Source of the DNA: Ampullaceana balthica
Lineage: Eukaryota > Mollusca > Gastropoda > Lymnaeidae
DNA: 64,000 bases
NCBI GenBank assembly: GCA_944989445.1
Contig: CALYLW010000495.1
Span: 186,001 to 250,000 of the forward strand
Reading direction: 5' to 3'
Made by a program: the position numbers and the translations under genes. How positions within the stretch are numbered: position 1 is the stretch's first letter; the number at the start of each line of letters is the position of its first letter. Positions 52,441 through 64,000 of the stretch are shown piece by piece. The notes beneath the pieces are model-generated. The model did not search any database. It saw only the letters and a list, made by a program, of their open reading frames with translations, and had not been told where the DNA came from.

Positions 52441-52938
52441 AAAAACCCGTAAAAAACCAAGTTTTTGACTATAAATCCTTTATGTACGAGAAGTAACTAA
52501 AAGAATGTTCATTATAATACGCAGCGCCAGACCATCCAGAAATACAAAATTGAAGTTGTGTCGTAAAACATGTTTAATATAATACGCACCGATCAGGAAT
52601 ATGTTTATAAAAAGAGCTGTCAATAAAATACGCACCTTATTGCGCGACAGAAAGGTTGTTCAATATAATACGCACCGCGACGCTCTATCTCAAAAAATAG
52701 CATGATACATAGGAATAAAAAAAATAATCTAAAAAATCAATAATTTAATTACGGTACATGCGATCGATCTGAAATTTTGATACATTGTTTTTATCATCGG
52801 TACGGAACTGCCTGCAAAATTTCAGCTCGCTATCTTGCGAGCAAGTGGGTTAAAAATCGATCAAAAGTTTTGGCGACAAGCAAGCAAGCAAGCAAGCAAG
52901 GTCCGCCGCAGACACCACGAGTTAATATAAAGGATTTT
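52441..52938 (+). repeat. 0.5-kb dispersed repeat, copy 2
   Basis: From AAACCCGTAAAAAACCAAG to CACGAGTTAATATAAAGG. Near-identical to copy 3 at 59257-59735 and inverted relative to copy 1. It contains three spaced ATAATACGCA(C/G)C-type words and a (CAAG)n stretch at 52877-52900. Confidence 0.85.
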
Positions 52939-52975
52939 AAAAAAAGAAGAAAATGTCCCCAATTTATAGAGTAAT

Positions 52976-53085
52976 AGTAACCAGAACTGTAATACTTATA
53001 GCAGTAACAACCAGACCAATAGTAACCAGAACTGTAGTACTTATAGCAGTAACAACCAGACCATTGGTAACCAGAGCTGTAGTGT
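52976..53085. repeat. 45-bp tandem repeat, 2.5 copies
   Basis: Unit begins AGTAACCAGAACTGTAATAC and ends AACAACCAGACCAAT. Starts at 52976, 53021 and 53066 (partial). Confidence 0.85.
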
Positions 53086-53498
53086 TCCCAATAAAATGCG
53101 CTGCTGCTGCAGTTTTGAGTACACGCGCTGACGAGCCGCTGGTACATAAGAAAATCATTTGTGACTGCGTTTGATTTTTTTAAATGTTACAATAATTTCT
53201 TTTTGTCTCCTTTAGTTTTCAGCAAACTTCTCAATACAAGACAGAACATCCTGGATCGATGTTATTCTCCCCGCCCCCCCCCCTTTACGTAAAGTTTTTG
53301 ACGCAATGAGTGTGCATGTAGGGGCGGGTGGGGGAATTGAAGTGTAACGGATTTAAAACCGTCCTTGCAACAATATTTGCCAAATTCAAAATGTTAGTTA
53401 ATCGAACTGTTTGCTTCTTCGCGGGTTAAGCAATGTGTAAATTACTGTAAATACATTTTGAAGATGGAATGGTTCAATGAATCGTGCACGCATTGCTA

Positions 53499-53541
53499 GG
53501 GGCCGTCCATAAATGACGTCATGCGATTTTTGCCGATTTTA

Positions 53542-53604
<63 letters not shown>

Positions 53605-53971
53605 ACACTTCGTAACAAAAACTTTGATACCCCCTCCAATATGACGTCACAAAGCTTTGATCCCCCCACCAAAAAAGGCGTATATTCTAATAGAAAATTA
53701 GCATGTTGCAAATTACTTTTTTGTCATTTAAATAAGTATTTAGTGTAAGTCTGCACTAATAATGTATCGTAGCACGTATGAAGCCATTGAAAACGTCATT
53801 AAATAAATCGCAAGCAATCAAATATTTAGGTGCAACTTTTATTTAAAGTTGTGCGGTTTTTTTATGTGACGTCACATTTTTTAAACACCCCTCGACCCTC
53901 GTCAAACATCGTCACAAATGCGTGACCACCTCCCCCCCCCCAGGCGAATGACATCATTTATGGACGGCCCC
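53499..53971. mobile_element. MITE with long terminal inverted repeats
   Basis: GGGGCCGTCCATAAATGACG at the left is the inverse of the right end (ATGACATCATTTATGGACGGCCCC region). CTA flanks both sides (53496-53498, 53972-53974). Repeated cgtcac, atgacgtcac and poly-C words lie inside in inverted relation. No coding. The superfamily is not assigned. Confidence 0.75.
53551..53601. repeat. (CT)n microsatellite, about 25 units
   Basis: Preceded by a run of Cs, inside the MITE. It creates spurious open frames of Leu-Ser or Arg-Glu repeats. Confidence 0.97.
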
Positions 53972-54020
53972 CTACGACATTCATTGTCAGGGTAGAATCA
54001 CTAGATCGGCATCCTTGGTC

Positions 54021-54180
54021 TGTTTGAAATCTATGTATCGTGCAATGGACGGCGATGCTATGTTTGAAATCTATGTATCGTGCAATGGACGACGATGCTA
54101 TGTTTGAAATCTATGTATCGTGCAATGGACGGCGATGCTATGTTTGAAATCTATGTATCGTGCAATGGACGACGGTGCTA
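54021..54180. repeat. 40-bp tandem repeat, exactly 4 copies
   Basis: Unit TGTTTGAAATCTATGTATCG plus TGCAATGGACGGCGATGCTA. Copies alternate GGCGATG, GACGATG, GGCGATG, GACGGTG. Confidence 0.95.
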
Positions 54181-54905
54181 TGATTCGGTAGAGTTTTCTT
54201 GTGACAATGTTGGAGTTAATTTTTCCACAGAGCGGGCGGATGCTTGGAAGCTCGACTGAACGACATATCAAGAAGGAAATACACCCAGATGTCATGCAGA
54301 AACGTGGGAAGGTCTATTACAGTAATGTTGTTGACTTTTTTTTTAATGACTGGACGGGAATAAACAACATGGAACATAACTAAAAGGTTTTAAACTGATT
54401 AGAGATTTGAAAAGCAATAATCAAGTTTAATTGAACCTTTCATAAAAGTATTCTGTCAAAATTGTACACATTAATATTAAGCTAAACAAGAATTAATTAT
54501 ATTTGTTCATTTACGATTGGACTCCAGACTGCCTTAGTTTCCTGCTTGAAACATCACCTGATCCACAATCATGTCAAATTTTAATGTTTGTTTCCTCTTT
54601 AACAGTTTACGCTCTTACTAGAAATATTTTGCATGAGACGTGACGATGTTTGGGGACGTTTAAATCAAATGTTTGATCAATCCACCTCCACATATTTATG
54701 CACAAATTGCCACTAAAGTTTTCAACCATAACCTTTGTAATATGTGTCCTTTGTGACTGAAGAGGGTAAAGCCACTTTCATTTGGAAAGATTTAAATTTA
54801 TTGAGTAGAGTATTACTTGTGCAGGTCGCAACGCGATTTATCCAATTCTTTGTAAAAAGTTTGGGAAACCATAGTAGGAGAGACGGGCTGTCATATAGTA
54901 TAGAA

Positions 54906-56321
54906 CAGAGGTTTCCAAAGTCCGGCCCGTTGGTCAAAACCGGCCCGCGATGCAATTTTAAGTGGCCCGCGGCCTCATCTTAAATAATTAAATGACTGGT
55001 GTCTTAAATAATTAATTGACTGGTGTATTATGTATGTAGCGACATTATATTTATAAGAAAAGTCGAAATTGTGAACTGTTTTGAGTACAGTTCGTCAAAT
55101 GATGGTGAAAATCGCTGACGTTTTAAATTTTGTTACAGCGTGTAAATTGATTTTTTAATACCAGATGAAGTTATGTGCTTTTAAATGATGAAAATTGTTG
55201 AAAATATCTGTCCCGAGAAAAAGCAGAAGTTTGCCAATGTTTGCCAATGTTTGCCCTGCCATGCACTGTTCGAAGAAATGAATAAATCTCATCTGACATT
55301 AAGAGACAATTAGAGGCAAAAGCAGAAAAAATGACTTTTATTTGATAGCCTGTGATGAAAGCACTGATGCATCTGACACTGTCAAACTTCTTTTTTTAGA
55401 GGAATTAATGATGACATGTGTGTGAGTGAAAAATTACTTAACCTTCAGAGTCTTAAAGACCTAACCAGGGGGAAAGATTTATTTGTTTCCGTTTGTTCTT
55501 CTTTCAATGACATAAAACTATCATTGAAAAAAATAACTGGAATTATTACTGATGGTGCTCCTGTCATGATTGGTGTGTATAGTGGACTAACAACACTTGT
55601 CTGTAACAAGGTCAGCGAAGAGCGTGGCAAAGCTTTTAAACTTCACTGTATCATTCATCAACAAGTTATTTGTGTCACACTTTTCCCCTCACTGTATGAA
55701 ATCATGACAAGTTTTCCAGAAAGAACTTCAAAGAGAAAATGCAGAGGTATGTTGCAGATATCACATCCCTGGCTGATGAATTTCAAAGACGCTTTCAGGA
55801 CTTTGCAACTATTGAAAAGGAAATCATGTTGTTTTTTTTCCTACACCTTTCTCTGTGACCCTGATAATGTTCCAGGCAATCTGCAACAGGAACTCATAGA
55901 GTTGCAAAGTGATTCTAAATGTCGCAGCAGACTACAACATCTTTCTCTCATTGTCTTTTACCGTCAGCTGGATAAAGAGAAATTCCAAGAGATTCGATCA
56001 TTTGCTAAGAAAATGCCCAGCTTGTTTGGCTCGACATACTTGTGTGAGCAGAAATTATCAGTTATTAAATTTAACAAGAACCGTGGGATGACCAGAATAA
56101 AAGACTCTCACCTGCGTGATATCATACGCATCAAAACCAGTGGCATTGAGCCTGACCTCACCTATTTACTGCATTCAAGATCTCAGTTTTACCCTTCATT
56201 TAAAATATTGTACTAAAAACTTCTCAACCTATGTATTTTTTGTTTATATTTTTAATCCAGCCCCCGAATGTCTTTACTTCTACGAATATGGCCCGCCATG
56301 CGAAAATTTTGGACGCCCCTG
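54906..56321 (+). mobile_element. hAT transposon remnant with GTF2IRD2/ZBED-like transposase
   Basis: Ends CAGAGGTTTCCAAAGTCCGG and TTTTGGACGCCCCTG are hAT-type inverted repeats. Flanks GTATAGAA and GTATAGGC share 6 of 8 bases. The interior encodes part of a transposase. Its N-terminal third seems deleted or decayed. Confidence 0.75.
55416..56216 (+). pseudogene. hAT transposase fragment
   Basis: 266 codons open. Upstream at about 55335-55410, LIACDESTDASDTVKL is in a related frame. Motifs: GIITDGAPVMIG (catalytic-domain TDGAP), KLHCIIHQQ, LQQELIELQSDSKCR, FAKKMPSLFGSTYLCEQKLS and DSHLRDIIRI...SGIEPDL, the usual end of GTF2IRD2-like hAT transposases. A large internal segment between IIHQQ and the FKDAF region is missing, so it is non-functional. 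Confidence 0.8.
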
Positions 56322-57049
56322 GTATAGGCCGATTTAGAGAATCTCTGTACAATGACAAAAAAATAGTCCTTTGTCCCAGCAATGGACACTTCAATAGTGC
56401 AATCTGTTTTTGAATATTTGAAATTGCGGTTACTCAAATACTGTATGCAAGTTATATTACATGTGTTATTATTGTTATAGGAAAATAAATCAATAAATTA
56501 AGTACGTTCACTCCAAAAAGCACGATCCGATTTCAAATTTCTACCTGTAACTGTGAAATGTGTTTCGTGTTTTTTTAAAGTTACAGGTTTTTTCAGGGTT
56601 TTTTTCTCTCTTTATTTAGGGGCTTTAAATCAATAAGTTTATTTTCTTTCTTTTATTATTTCTGTGTTTAATTTCAACGTAACCTGAAGTGAATGTTTTT
56701 ATTAGTACTAGCGAAGACATTTATATTAGCCGAAAAGTTTAAATTTATACTTTGTCTTATAATCATAATAAGAGCTTCACATTTTTTTTTATTTACACAC
56801 GTTGTATCTTTTAATCTACAATCAAAACCTTTATGGCACTCAAACCATTTAAAGACGCACCAATAAAATCATGGTATAACTATTTCTGATAATTTTTACA
56901 GCAGCCGGAGATGGCCAACCAACTCACACAAAAATCATTTCGCAAGCTCATTGAGATCACGGCCAGCAACATCTGCTCTAGTAACTTGACACATAATGCT
57001 TCGTGTGTCAACTAGCTGTATAATACTTAATATCAGTAGCATTATCTCG

Positions 57050-57351
57050 GTTGGTGTCACCCGCGCGGGAAACTCATGGTGTCACCCGGTGTGGTAATCT
57101 CATGGTGTCACCCGGTGCGGTGATTTCAGGGTTTCACCCGGTGCAGTAGACTCATGGTGTCCCCCGGTGCGGTAAATTCATGGTGTAACACGGTGCGGTG
57201 ATTTCATGGTGTCACCCGTAAACTCATGGTGTCACCCTGTGCAGCAAACTCATGGTGTCGCCCTGTGCGGTAAACTCGTGTTGTCACTCGGTGCAATAAA
57301 CTCATGGTGTCCCCCGGGGTGGTTAATTCATGGTGTCGCCCGGTGCGGTCA
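57050..57351. repeat. Degenerate tandem repeat, about 28-bp units, 12 copies
   Basis: Consensus close to CTCATGGTGTCACCCGGTGCGGTAAA. Every unit differs, and one is shortened. GC-rich in an AT-rich region. Confidence 0.9.
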
Positions 57352-57482
57352 CCCTCCCACCCACCACAAAGAATGCCATCTTGTTTAAAATAAGGTTTAG
57401 TGCTCAGTAAAACGATGACTAGAAAAAGTAAACGCTAATGGAAGGCCCTAGGATAACTTAATTAAAACAAAAATAAGTTTTA

Positions 57483-57875
57483 GGGCCGTCCATAACTAAC
57501 GTCCCACGTTTTGTTTGATTTTTCACTTGTCACAAAAGTTATACCCCCCCCCCATTTTTTCCAATATGACGTCAAAAAGCTTGACCACACCCCCCACACC
57601 CACATTAAAAGCGGTATTTTATTATTGAAAATAGAAAGTTTCAAATCACTTTATTGTCATTTAAATACAGTCTATGTATTTAGTGTCAGGCTTCACTCAA
57701 ATAGCTAACACCATGCCGTGAAGCCATGTAAAACGTCATTAAATAAATTGTAACCAATCAAATATTCAAGTGGAACTTTTATTTAAAGTTGCGCGTTTTT
57801 TTTATGAGACTTCACAGTTCTTAAACAAAACCTTCCCCCTCGTCACACTTGTATAACTCCCTCACGGTGTGTGAC
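57483..57875. mobile_element. Diverged relative of the long-TIR MITE
   Basis: Starts AGGGCCGTCCATAACTAACG. It has poly-C, ccaatatgacgtcaaaaagctt, gtcatttaaata and aacgtcattaaataaattg in the same order as 53499-53971. The right terminus is degraded. Confidence 0.65.
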
Positions 57876-58007
57876 GACCCTTTAGCAATTAATGATTATC
57901 ATAATAATTAGAGAACTTCCATCGCGCAGTAACCCAGCATGCAGCTGAGCTCACAGCGCCCACTTTTTTCAAAAGGTCAAGTAACTTACGTGAATGTTAT
58001 TGCATGC

Positions 58008-58652
58008 GTTCGAATCAGTGTGTCCGACAACCAACAATTGGTATGTGAATGTTCGAATCAGTGTGTCCGACAACCAACAATTGGTATGTGAATGTTCGAA
58101 TCAGTGTGTCCGACAACCAACAATTGGTATGTGAATGTTCGAATCAGTGTGTCCGACAACCAACAATTGGTATGTGAATGTTCGAATCAGTGTGTCCGAC
58201 AACCAACAATTGGTATGTGAATGTTCGAATCAGTGTGTCCGACAACCAACAATTGGTATGTGAATGTTCGAATCAGTGTGTCCGACAACCAACAATTGGT
58301 ATGTGAATGTTCGAATCAGTGTGTCCGACAACCAACAATTGGTATGTGAATGTTCGAATCAGTGTGTCCGACAACCAACAATTGGTATGTGAATGTTCGA
58401 ATCAGTGTGTCCGACAACCAACAATTGGTATGTGAATGTTCGAATCAGTGTGTCCGACAACCAACAATTGGTATGTGAATGTTCGAATCAGTGTGTCCGA
58501 CAACCAACAATTGGTATGTGAATGTTCGAATCAGTGTGTCCGACAACCAACAATTGGTATGTGAATGTTCGAATCAGTGTGTCCGACAACCAACAATTGG
58601 TATGTGAATGTTCGAATCAGTGTGTCCGACAACCAAAAATTGGTATGTGAAT
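58008..58652. repeat. 43-bp satellite-like array, 15 units
   Basis: Unit GTTCGAATCAGTGTGTCCGA plus CAACCAACAATTGGTATGTGAAT. Fourteen units look identical; only the last has a substitution (AACAATTGG to AAAAATTGG). Each unit holds GTTCGAATC, the core of a tRNA B box, and CAATTG. Confidence 0.97.
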
Positions 58653-59256
58653 GAGTTCAATAAAAAAGAATGAATAATTAAATTTTACTTCAATAGAATG
58701 ATTTATTTTTCACAAAAATTCTCTATGCATCCCTTTACCAAAATCAAAATATAGCTCAAAACAATGACGTCGTATAATATTTTACGGCGAGAAACACCAC
58801 AAGCTCTGTTAATCTCGAAACCAAAATGATTATGATTTTACGTCTGTATTTTCATTTTTTTTAAATATGCTGATATGTCCCTTAGCGTTACAGAATGAGT
58901 GACCTGAGCATTTATTTTATTCTATATATAGAAGCATTCAATTAAAATATTAATATACTCATTAAACAAACATGTGATGCCATGATGGTCACATACGCTA
59001 CGTTTATCCGTCTGAGAATTGTTAATTTGGAAATGAAAGTTTGAAAAGATGTGTTTTTGCAGTCTTGAATGCCTTATTTAATAGTAGGAATACAACGAAT
59101 GTGTAATGGTAGAGAATTCCATTGTTTGGAAAGATCTTTCGCCAAATGTTTTAGTGCGTGTCTTAGGAACAGAGAGAATACGTGTGTCTGCAGAAGAGCG
59201 TAGCTGACGAGTGGGCGAGTAGACATAGAGAAGTTCAGTAAGATATATATTTTTTT

Positions 59257-59735
59257 AAACCGTAAAAAACCAAGTTTTTGACTATAAATCCTTTATGTAC
59301 GAGAAGTAACTAAAAGAATGTTCATTATAATACGCAGCGCAAGACCATCCAAAAATACAAAATTACAGTTACTGTTGTGTCGTAAAACATGTTTAATATA
59401 ATGCGCACCGATCAGAAATATGTTTATAAAAAGAGTTGTCAATAAAATACGCACCTTATTGCGCGACAGAAAGGTTGTTCAATATAATACGCACCGCGAC
59501 GCTCTATCTCAAAAAATAACATGATACATAGGAATAAATAAAATAATCTAAAAAATCAATAATTTAATTACGGTACATGCGATCGATCTGAAATTTTGAA
59601 ACATTGTTTTTATCATCTGTACGAAACTGCCTGCTAAATTTCAGCTCGCTAGCTTACGAGGAAGTGGGTTAAAAATAATTCCAAAGTTTTGGCGACAAGC
59701 AAGGGTGCAGACACCACGAGTTAATATAAAGGATT
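59257..59735 (+). repeat. 0.5-kb dispersed repeat, copy 3
   Basis: Same orientation and order of words as copy 2, with few differences (ATAATGCGCACC for ATAATACGCACC, a lost CAAG expansion). It starts after a poly-T and ends GAGTTAATATAAAGGATTTAA. Confidence 0.85.
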
Positions 59736-60090
59736 TAATAAAGGGCAAGAGTTGAAAAGAAGTTGTGGCACAGAACGAACTGTTTTCAATTAATGCTTGC
59801 TTGTACAGGGAGCTAATGAAGTGAATGGAGTAGCGGAGCGATATCATCGTGTGTTTTTCCGCTGCCTTCATTTTTACTCTAAACCTTGGCATTAATCTAA
59901 TTTCTTCACTTTTAATAAAGTACTCTTGGGTTGAATAGACGTAAAAATAGCTACTACCTCCTTGATCGCTGGTGATCTGATATAGAGACGAGAATGACAA
60001 TGTTTAATACACCCCAGTATCTATTAATTGTTTTCCTGCCATTTTCTTCTTAGTTTATTGTTTTAATCAGCACCAGCCCTAATATACATA

Positions 60091-60141
60091 GTGTGTGTGT
60101 TTGTGTGTGCCCGTGTGTGTGTGCGCGCGCGTGTGTGAGTG
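60091..60141. repeat. (GT)n/(GC)n microsatellite
   Basis: gtgtgtgtgt, cccgtgtgtgtgtg, cgcgcgcg and gtgtgtgag: alternating purine-pyrimidine tract of about 50 bp. Confidence 0.9.
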
Positions 60142-60289
60142 TTTTTTTTATTTGACGCGCGATCACAGAAAACACCCATCCTAGAATCCTAGTTAAAAAA
60201 GTTAAAGTCACTTTCGAAGGGTCAATTAATAACAGCATTACAGCACAATTAAACATATGCTTTGGTGTAACAGAGCAAAATACTTCAAA

Positions 60290-60770
60290 ATAAAATTAAC
60301 ATGTCATTCCAACTATCGCTGTGGGCGGCTGTGGCGCTACAGCCCATGTAGCGCTTTGTACTACCTCACCACTTCCTTCCACTCAGACCTAACATTTCTT
60401 CTTTAAGATTGAATGACCAGTTGTAGAGCTTTCTCTACGTCATATATCCATACAAACATAAGTCTTCTCTTCAGCCGTTTTCCTCTGGGGTGTTAGTGGT
60501 GCACCCTCTTCGCTCCCCTGTCATTTGTCATTCTTCTTTAAGTGTCCTGCCCAGCGTAGTCTGCCCCTTTTCTAAAAAATGTCTGCTACTATCGTGGGAT
60601 CCTGATATAGACAGTACAGTTCATGTTTGCTTGGTATTCTCCATCCGTATTCATCCTTTGTTGGTCCATATATTTTCATGATAACTTTAATATCCCATGT
60701 ATCTAACAGGTTATCTGCAGTTTCACTTGCATATGTTACAAATGGTTTTTATAAAGAGCTTTCTCTGGTT
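60290..60770 (-). mobile_element. Degraded LINE polymerase C-terminus
   Basis: On the minus strand AGACTACGCTGGGCAGGACA (60543-60562) gives RLRWAGH-like residues, followed by GAKR..HPRGKR, WIYDVEKAL, WKEVVRQYKALHGLQRH-like words in broken frames. This pattern is the C-terminal end of endonuclease-type LINE polymerases. Too decayed to assign to a family. Confidence 0.6.
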
Positions 60771-61384
60771 CGTTTATATTGAATCATAGCAGACCTACTT
60801 ACGAGTATTTTCAGACAACTGAAAAATGCCCGTTTCCGGCTGATAATCTTTATTTTGTTTATTTTATTTTTAAAATTTTGTATATTTTTCTGTTTAAAAT
60901 TATGAATAGTTAGTATACGCTTATCCATTGCTTTTGTCTAGTCTTACATTTTTTAAATTAAATTAATAACTAATTATTATAATAATTGAAAACCAATGTT
61001 ATAATTAATAGAAAGATTTCAAAAAATGTAATCGCAAATCTCCCTTCAAGTATTTTTTTTATCTCCCTGGAAAACACTAAACGTTTTTGTCCTTAAGTAT
61101 AGGTTTACTTTACACATCCAAAATCCCAACCAACTGTTGTACTGTATATTGTGGTTATAATAATTAGTGACTAGTTTGAACCATGACCTTAACTCTTTAC
61201 TATCAAGTGATTAGCGCATAAGAATGTGACTTTAAATCCAGACACTTCTAGAGGAGTCTTAAGGTTCGTCCACACCTCTCAAATGCTCGCGAGCATTTGA
61301 TCAAACATCACACGAACGCACTATAAAATACGCCAATATTGGCGTCTGATGCTTTTGTGAGTTGTGAACCAACCTTTATTTTTA

Positions 61385-63238
61385 TCTTCTATATATATAA
61401 AAATCAAAGTATGTATGTATGTATGTATGTATGTCCTTTATAGCTGACTAAACCATTCATTCGATCGCCATGAAACTTTTGGAGACTTTTGAGTATGCTC
61501 CTGGGATGGTAATAGGCAACTTTTTTTTGCAAAATTTAACTCTCATGGGGGGCCGGGGGCCCATAATATGATTTTTTTCTTATATGAGCTATATAAAAAT
61601 TAGTTTAAGTGTGAGCTATTAGGTAAAGTGATGGATCTTTACCAAACTTTGTATATAACAACTTGGTACCAATATTGAAATACTAAATGGCACTAATTTC
61701 CTAATGTCCATTTCTTTGGGGCTGGGGGCCCAAAATGTCTTTTTTCATAAATGTTTAAGATTTTATTCCCCATTCAAGTATTAAAGATCTTGATAAATAT
61801 AGATAAATATATCCACTATGAAATTGAAATAAACAGGTGTTTTGAACTTGACATCTTGCACTAATTGGGCCCTGGGGCCCTTAATGTCGTTTTTTTTATT
61901 ATATGAGCTATACAAAAATTAGTTTATGCAAAAGCTACTGAGAAAATGAAATGGATGTTAACCAAACTTTGTATATAAAAACTTGATAGCCCAAATTAAA
62001 ATAAAAAAGGGCACTGCACTTCTAATGTTCAATTGTTCAGGGCCGGGGGCCCCAAATGTCTATTTTCGTATTTGTTTGAGATATTATCTCCCATTCTATT
62101 TTAACGATCTTGAGAAATATATCCATGATGAGACTGAATTAAAATGAACAGCATTTTGAAATTTACATCTTAAATCGCATGGGCCGGGGGCCCCAAATGT
62201 CTTTTTTTCTATACTCTAGCATATTATTTCCCACTCAGTTTTTAACGACCTTAAGAAATATATCCATGATGAAACTAACAGGTTTTCAAAATGTACATCT
62301 TGAATTGAATGGGCCTGGGGGCCCATTAATGTATTTTTCCTTATATCTATATATATAAAAATTAGTTTTATTGTTAGGTAATGAGAAAAACTGGATTTTG
62401 ACCAAACTCCGTAGGCTATATAAAAACTTAAGAGCCCATATTAAATTACTATAGGGTATAGGGTACTGAACTCCTAATGTCCATTACCTCGGGGCTAGGG
62501 GCCCTAAATTTGTTTTTACTAAACGTTTAATATTGTAATCCCTATTCAATTTTACACGATATTGAGAAATATAGATAAATATATTTATATATTTGTTATG
62601 AAATTGATTGAAATGAACAGATTTTCGAACATCATATTTTAAACTGATGGGCCCGGTGACCCTTAATTAAATTAATTTCTTTTTTATCTATATGTATTTC
62701 TTTTTAAATATCTTATATTAACTTCACCGGCGTCTCTGTCTGTCGTCATCTCTGTCTTGGGCGGGCAGAAAAACAGAAGTCAAAAATGACCCACTTCCCA
62801 TGATCCGATCGAGCTGAAATTTGGCACACGGACCCGTCTCACCTAACAATGCATCGTATCAAAATTTCAGATCGTACCGTAAATAAATTAATGCATTTTT
62901 AGTTTATCCTTATATAACGCATGTAATTCAAATTCACGGTTTGTTATTGTTGTTTCTTTCCCACGTGAGAGTTTGAGTTGACGCTTTGACGTCGACCCAT
63001 CGAAGTACCGGCGTGCTTTTGTTTACATTTTACGTGTCATGCTGAACTCGGTCCCCCCCCCCTAGGGTCATGAAGCAAAGTTGAGTTAAGACAGATTCAG
63101 TCTGTAAATGCTTGTCGCGTTTGAAAATAATTAATACTGTTAGTTATGACTCACATATAAGGGATTTATAGTCAAAAACTTTGTTTTACGGGTTTGTTAT
63201 ATTACTGAAATCGTTGCAACGCACGACGGGTCTGCTAG
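61385..63238 (+). mobile_element. Non-autonomous Helitron, copy 2 (1854 bp)
   Basis: Starts TCTTCTATATATATAAAAAT after an A and ends CGACGGGTCTGCTAG before a T. It carries TGTCCTTTATAGC and CGCCATGAAACTTTTGGAG near the 5' end, as does copy 1. The interior is about four diverged repeats of a roughly 300-bp module, each with a GGGGGCC-rich box, cttatatgagctata, ttagttta and gatcttgaaaatat-type words. The last 0.5 kb resembles the 0.5-kb dispersed repeat. No protein coding. Confidence 0.75.
61408..61434. repeat. (ATGT)n microsatellite in Helitron copy 2
   Basis: About six ATGT units near the Helitron 5' end, in the position of the GATA-type repeat of copy 1. Confidence 0.9.
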
Positions 63239-64000
63239 TAGTCAATAATATTCGACTCCATCCAGTCACACAAAATTAATAGTACTCAACTTGTATTGCC
63301 CGTAATCATGCCGTAATGTGCTGTATCCAAATAGCTTCGCCCCGTGTTATTTCAATCACGGTTCACTACACTCAATACACATCAAGTCACATGACAGGTA
63401 GTGACCCAATTTTGCGACACAGCAGGTCGCAGGTCTTAAGTTTAAGTCAAACACTAAGAGCTTTGATAACACACTGGCGTAGTTGTGTAATGGAACCAAA
63501 TACAACCGTAGGCCGGGGCGGGTCCGAAAATTAAGTGTGAACCTAAAAGCTGATAGACTTTTTTATGGCAAATTAGTAATTAATGTAAAAATAATTTTTT
63601 AAAAATATTTATTAATTTAACGTGTAGACTAAAGGCTAAAGACTAAAGGTGAATAAACATTCAAGTTAATATTAAAATTGTCTACGTACCGATTTGAATT
63701 GTTTGTAACACACACAACATCAAGCACTTAATTATTTAGTTTAGCCTAATCAAGAATCCAGTCATTGGAAGCCACAAACGAATCTCGTTCTAAGTGACAG
63801 AGTCCGAGCTGAACATGGACGGACCAATGCGAATGTGCACCTCTGGGATGATGAGCCGAACACATTCATTTATCTCGTGAACTAACACACTTATCTTTGA
63901 ACCCAGGCGACACACACACAGACACTGACTGGGATTTGACGCGAACATTCACCAACTGGCCATTTCCCTGATCACGCGGATGTGATGTCATAATGACGGC
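63239..64000. other. Right edge, nothing recognised
   Basis: Less AT-rich than the left of the window. A short open frame exists but has no similarity I recognise. No splice-bounded exon, repeat end or promoter motif could be supported. Confidence 0.4.

Noticed and set aside
53496..53748. Open frames rich in Leu-Ser or Arg-Glu
   Set aside because: Produced by the (CT)n microsatellite within a MITE.
58008..58652. CRISPR-like array
   Set aside because: Units are contiguous and identical with no unique spacers, and the DNA is eukaryotic. It is a tandem repeat.

Overview
This is animal nuclear DNA: AT-rich, with multi-exon genes, GT-AG introns and a dense load of eukaryotic transposons. The two host genes are a C-terminal part of an anoctamin (closest to ANO7) on the plus strand and a complete cationic amino acid transporter (SLC7A1-4/CAT type) on the minus strand. 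The repeat mix (Helitrons, several hAT families, CR1/Jockey-like LINEs, a tRNA-derived SINE and a Gmr1-like LTR element) would suit a mollusc, probably a gastropod. That placement is inference from style, not proof.

Layout. 364-19465 (+): eleven exons of the anoctamin gene, joined in frame to give 456 residues and a stop. Earlier exons lie left of the window. Its introns hold a Helitron (1711-2900), a LINE with a nested LINE copy and a nested SINE (4324-7277), two hAT elements (9193-9653, 9714-10487), a full-length LINE with a 10-bp target duplication (12415-16071) and a third hAT carrying its own LINE insertion (18309-19324). 19466-24455 is the convergent interval between the two gene ends, with no recognisable gene.

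24456-52190 (-): thirteen coding exons plus one alternative last exon of the transporter, joined in frame to 620 residues. The first coding exon (52076-52190) lies about 4.7 kb upstream of the second. There are two alternative terminal exons (26315-26487 and 24456-24628) of identical coding length with different cytoplasmic tails. One intron holds a nearly intact 7.4-kb LTR retrotransposon (33669-41033) in the same orientation as the gene. Its LTRs are 550 bp and show two differences. Its integrase lies before the reverse transcriptase, the Gmr1-like order, and gag and pol share a frame separated by one UGA-CUA stop.

52191-64000: upstream of the transporter, a repeat-rich interval with tandem arrays (40-bp, about 28-bp and 43-bp units; a 26-bp array lies just inside the gene), a long-TIR MITE and a relative, a hAT transposase remnant, two copies of a 0.5-kb dispersed repeat, a LINE remnant and a second Helitron (61385-63238). 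No host coding exon was recognised there.

The most notable items are the Gmr1-like element with its stop-codon readthrough layout, the duplicated last exon of the transporter, the SINE/LINE pair sharing a 3' tail, and the near-identical 15 x 43-bp array carrying a B-box-like core in every unit.
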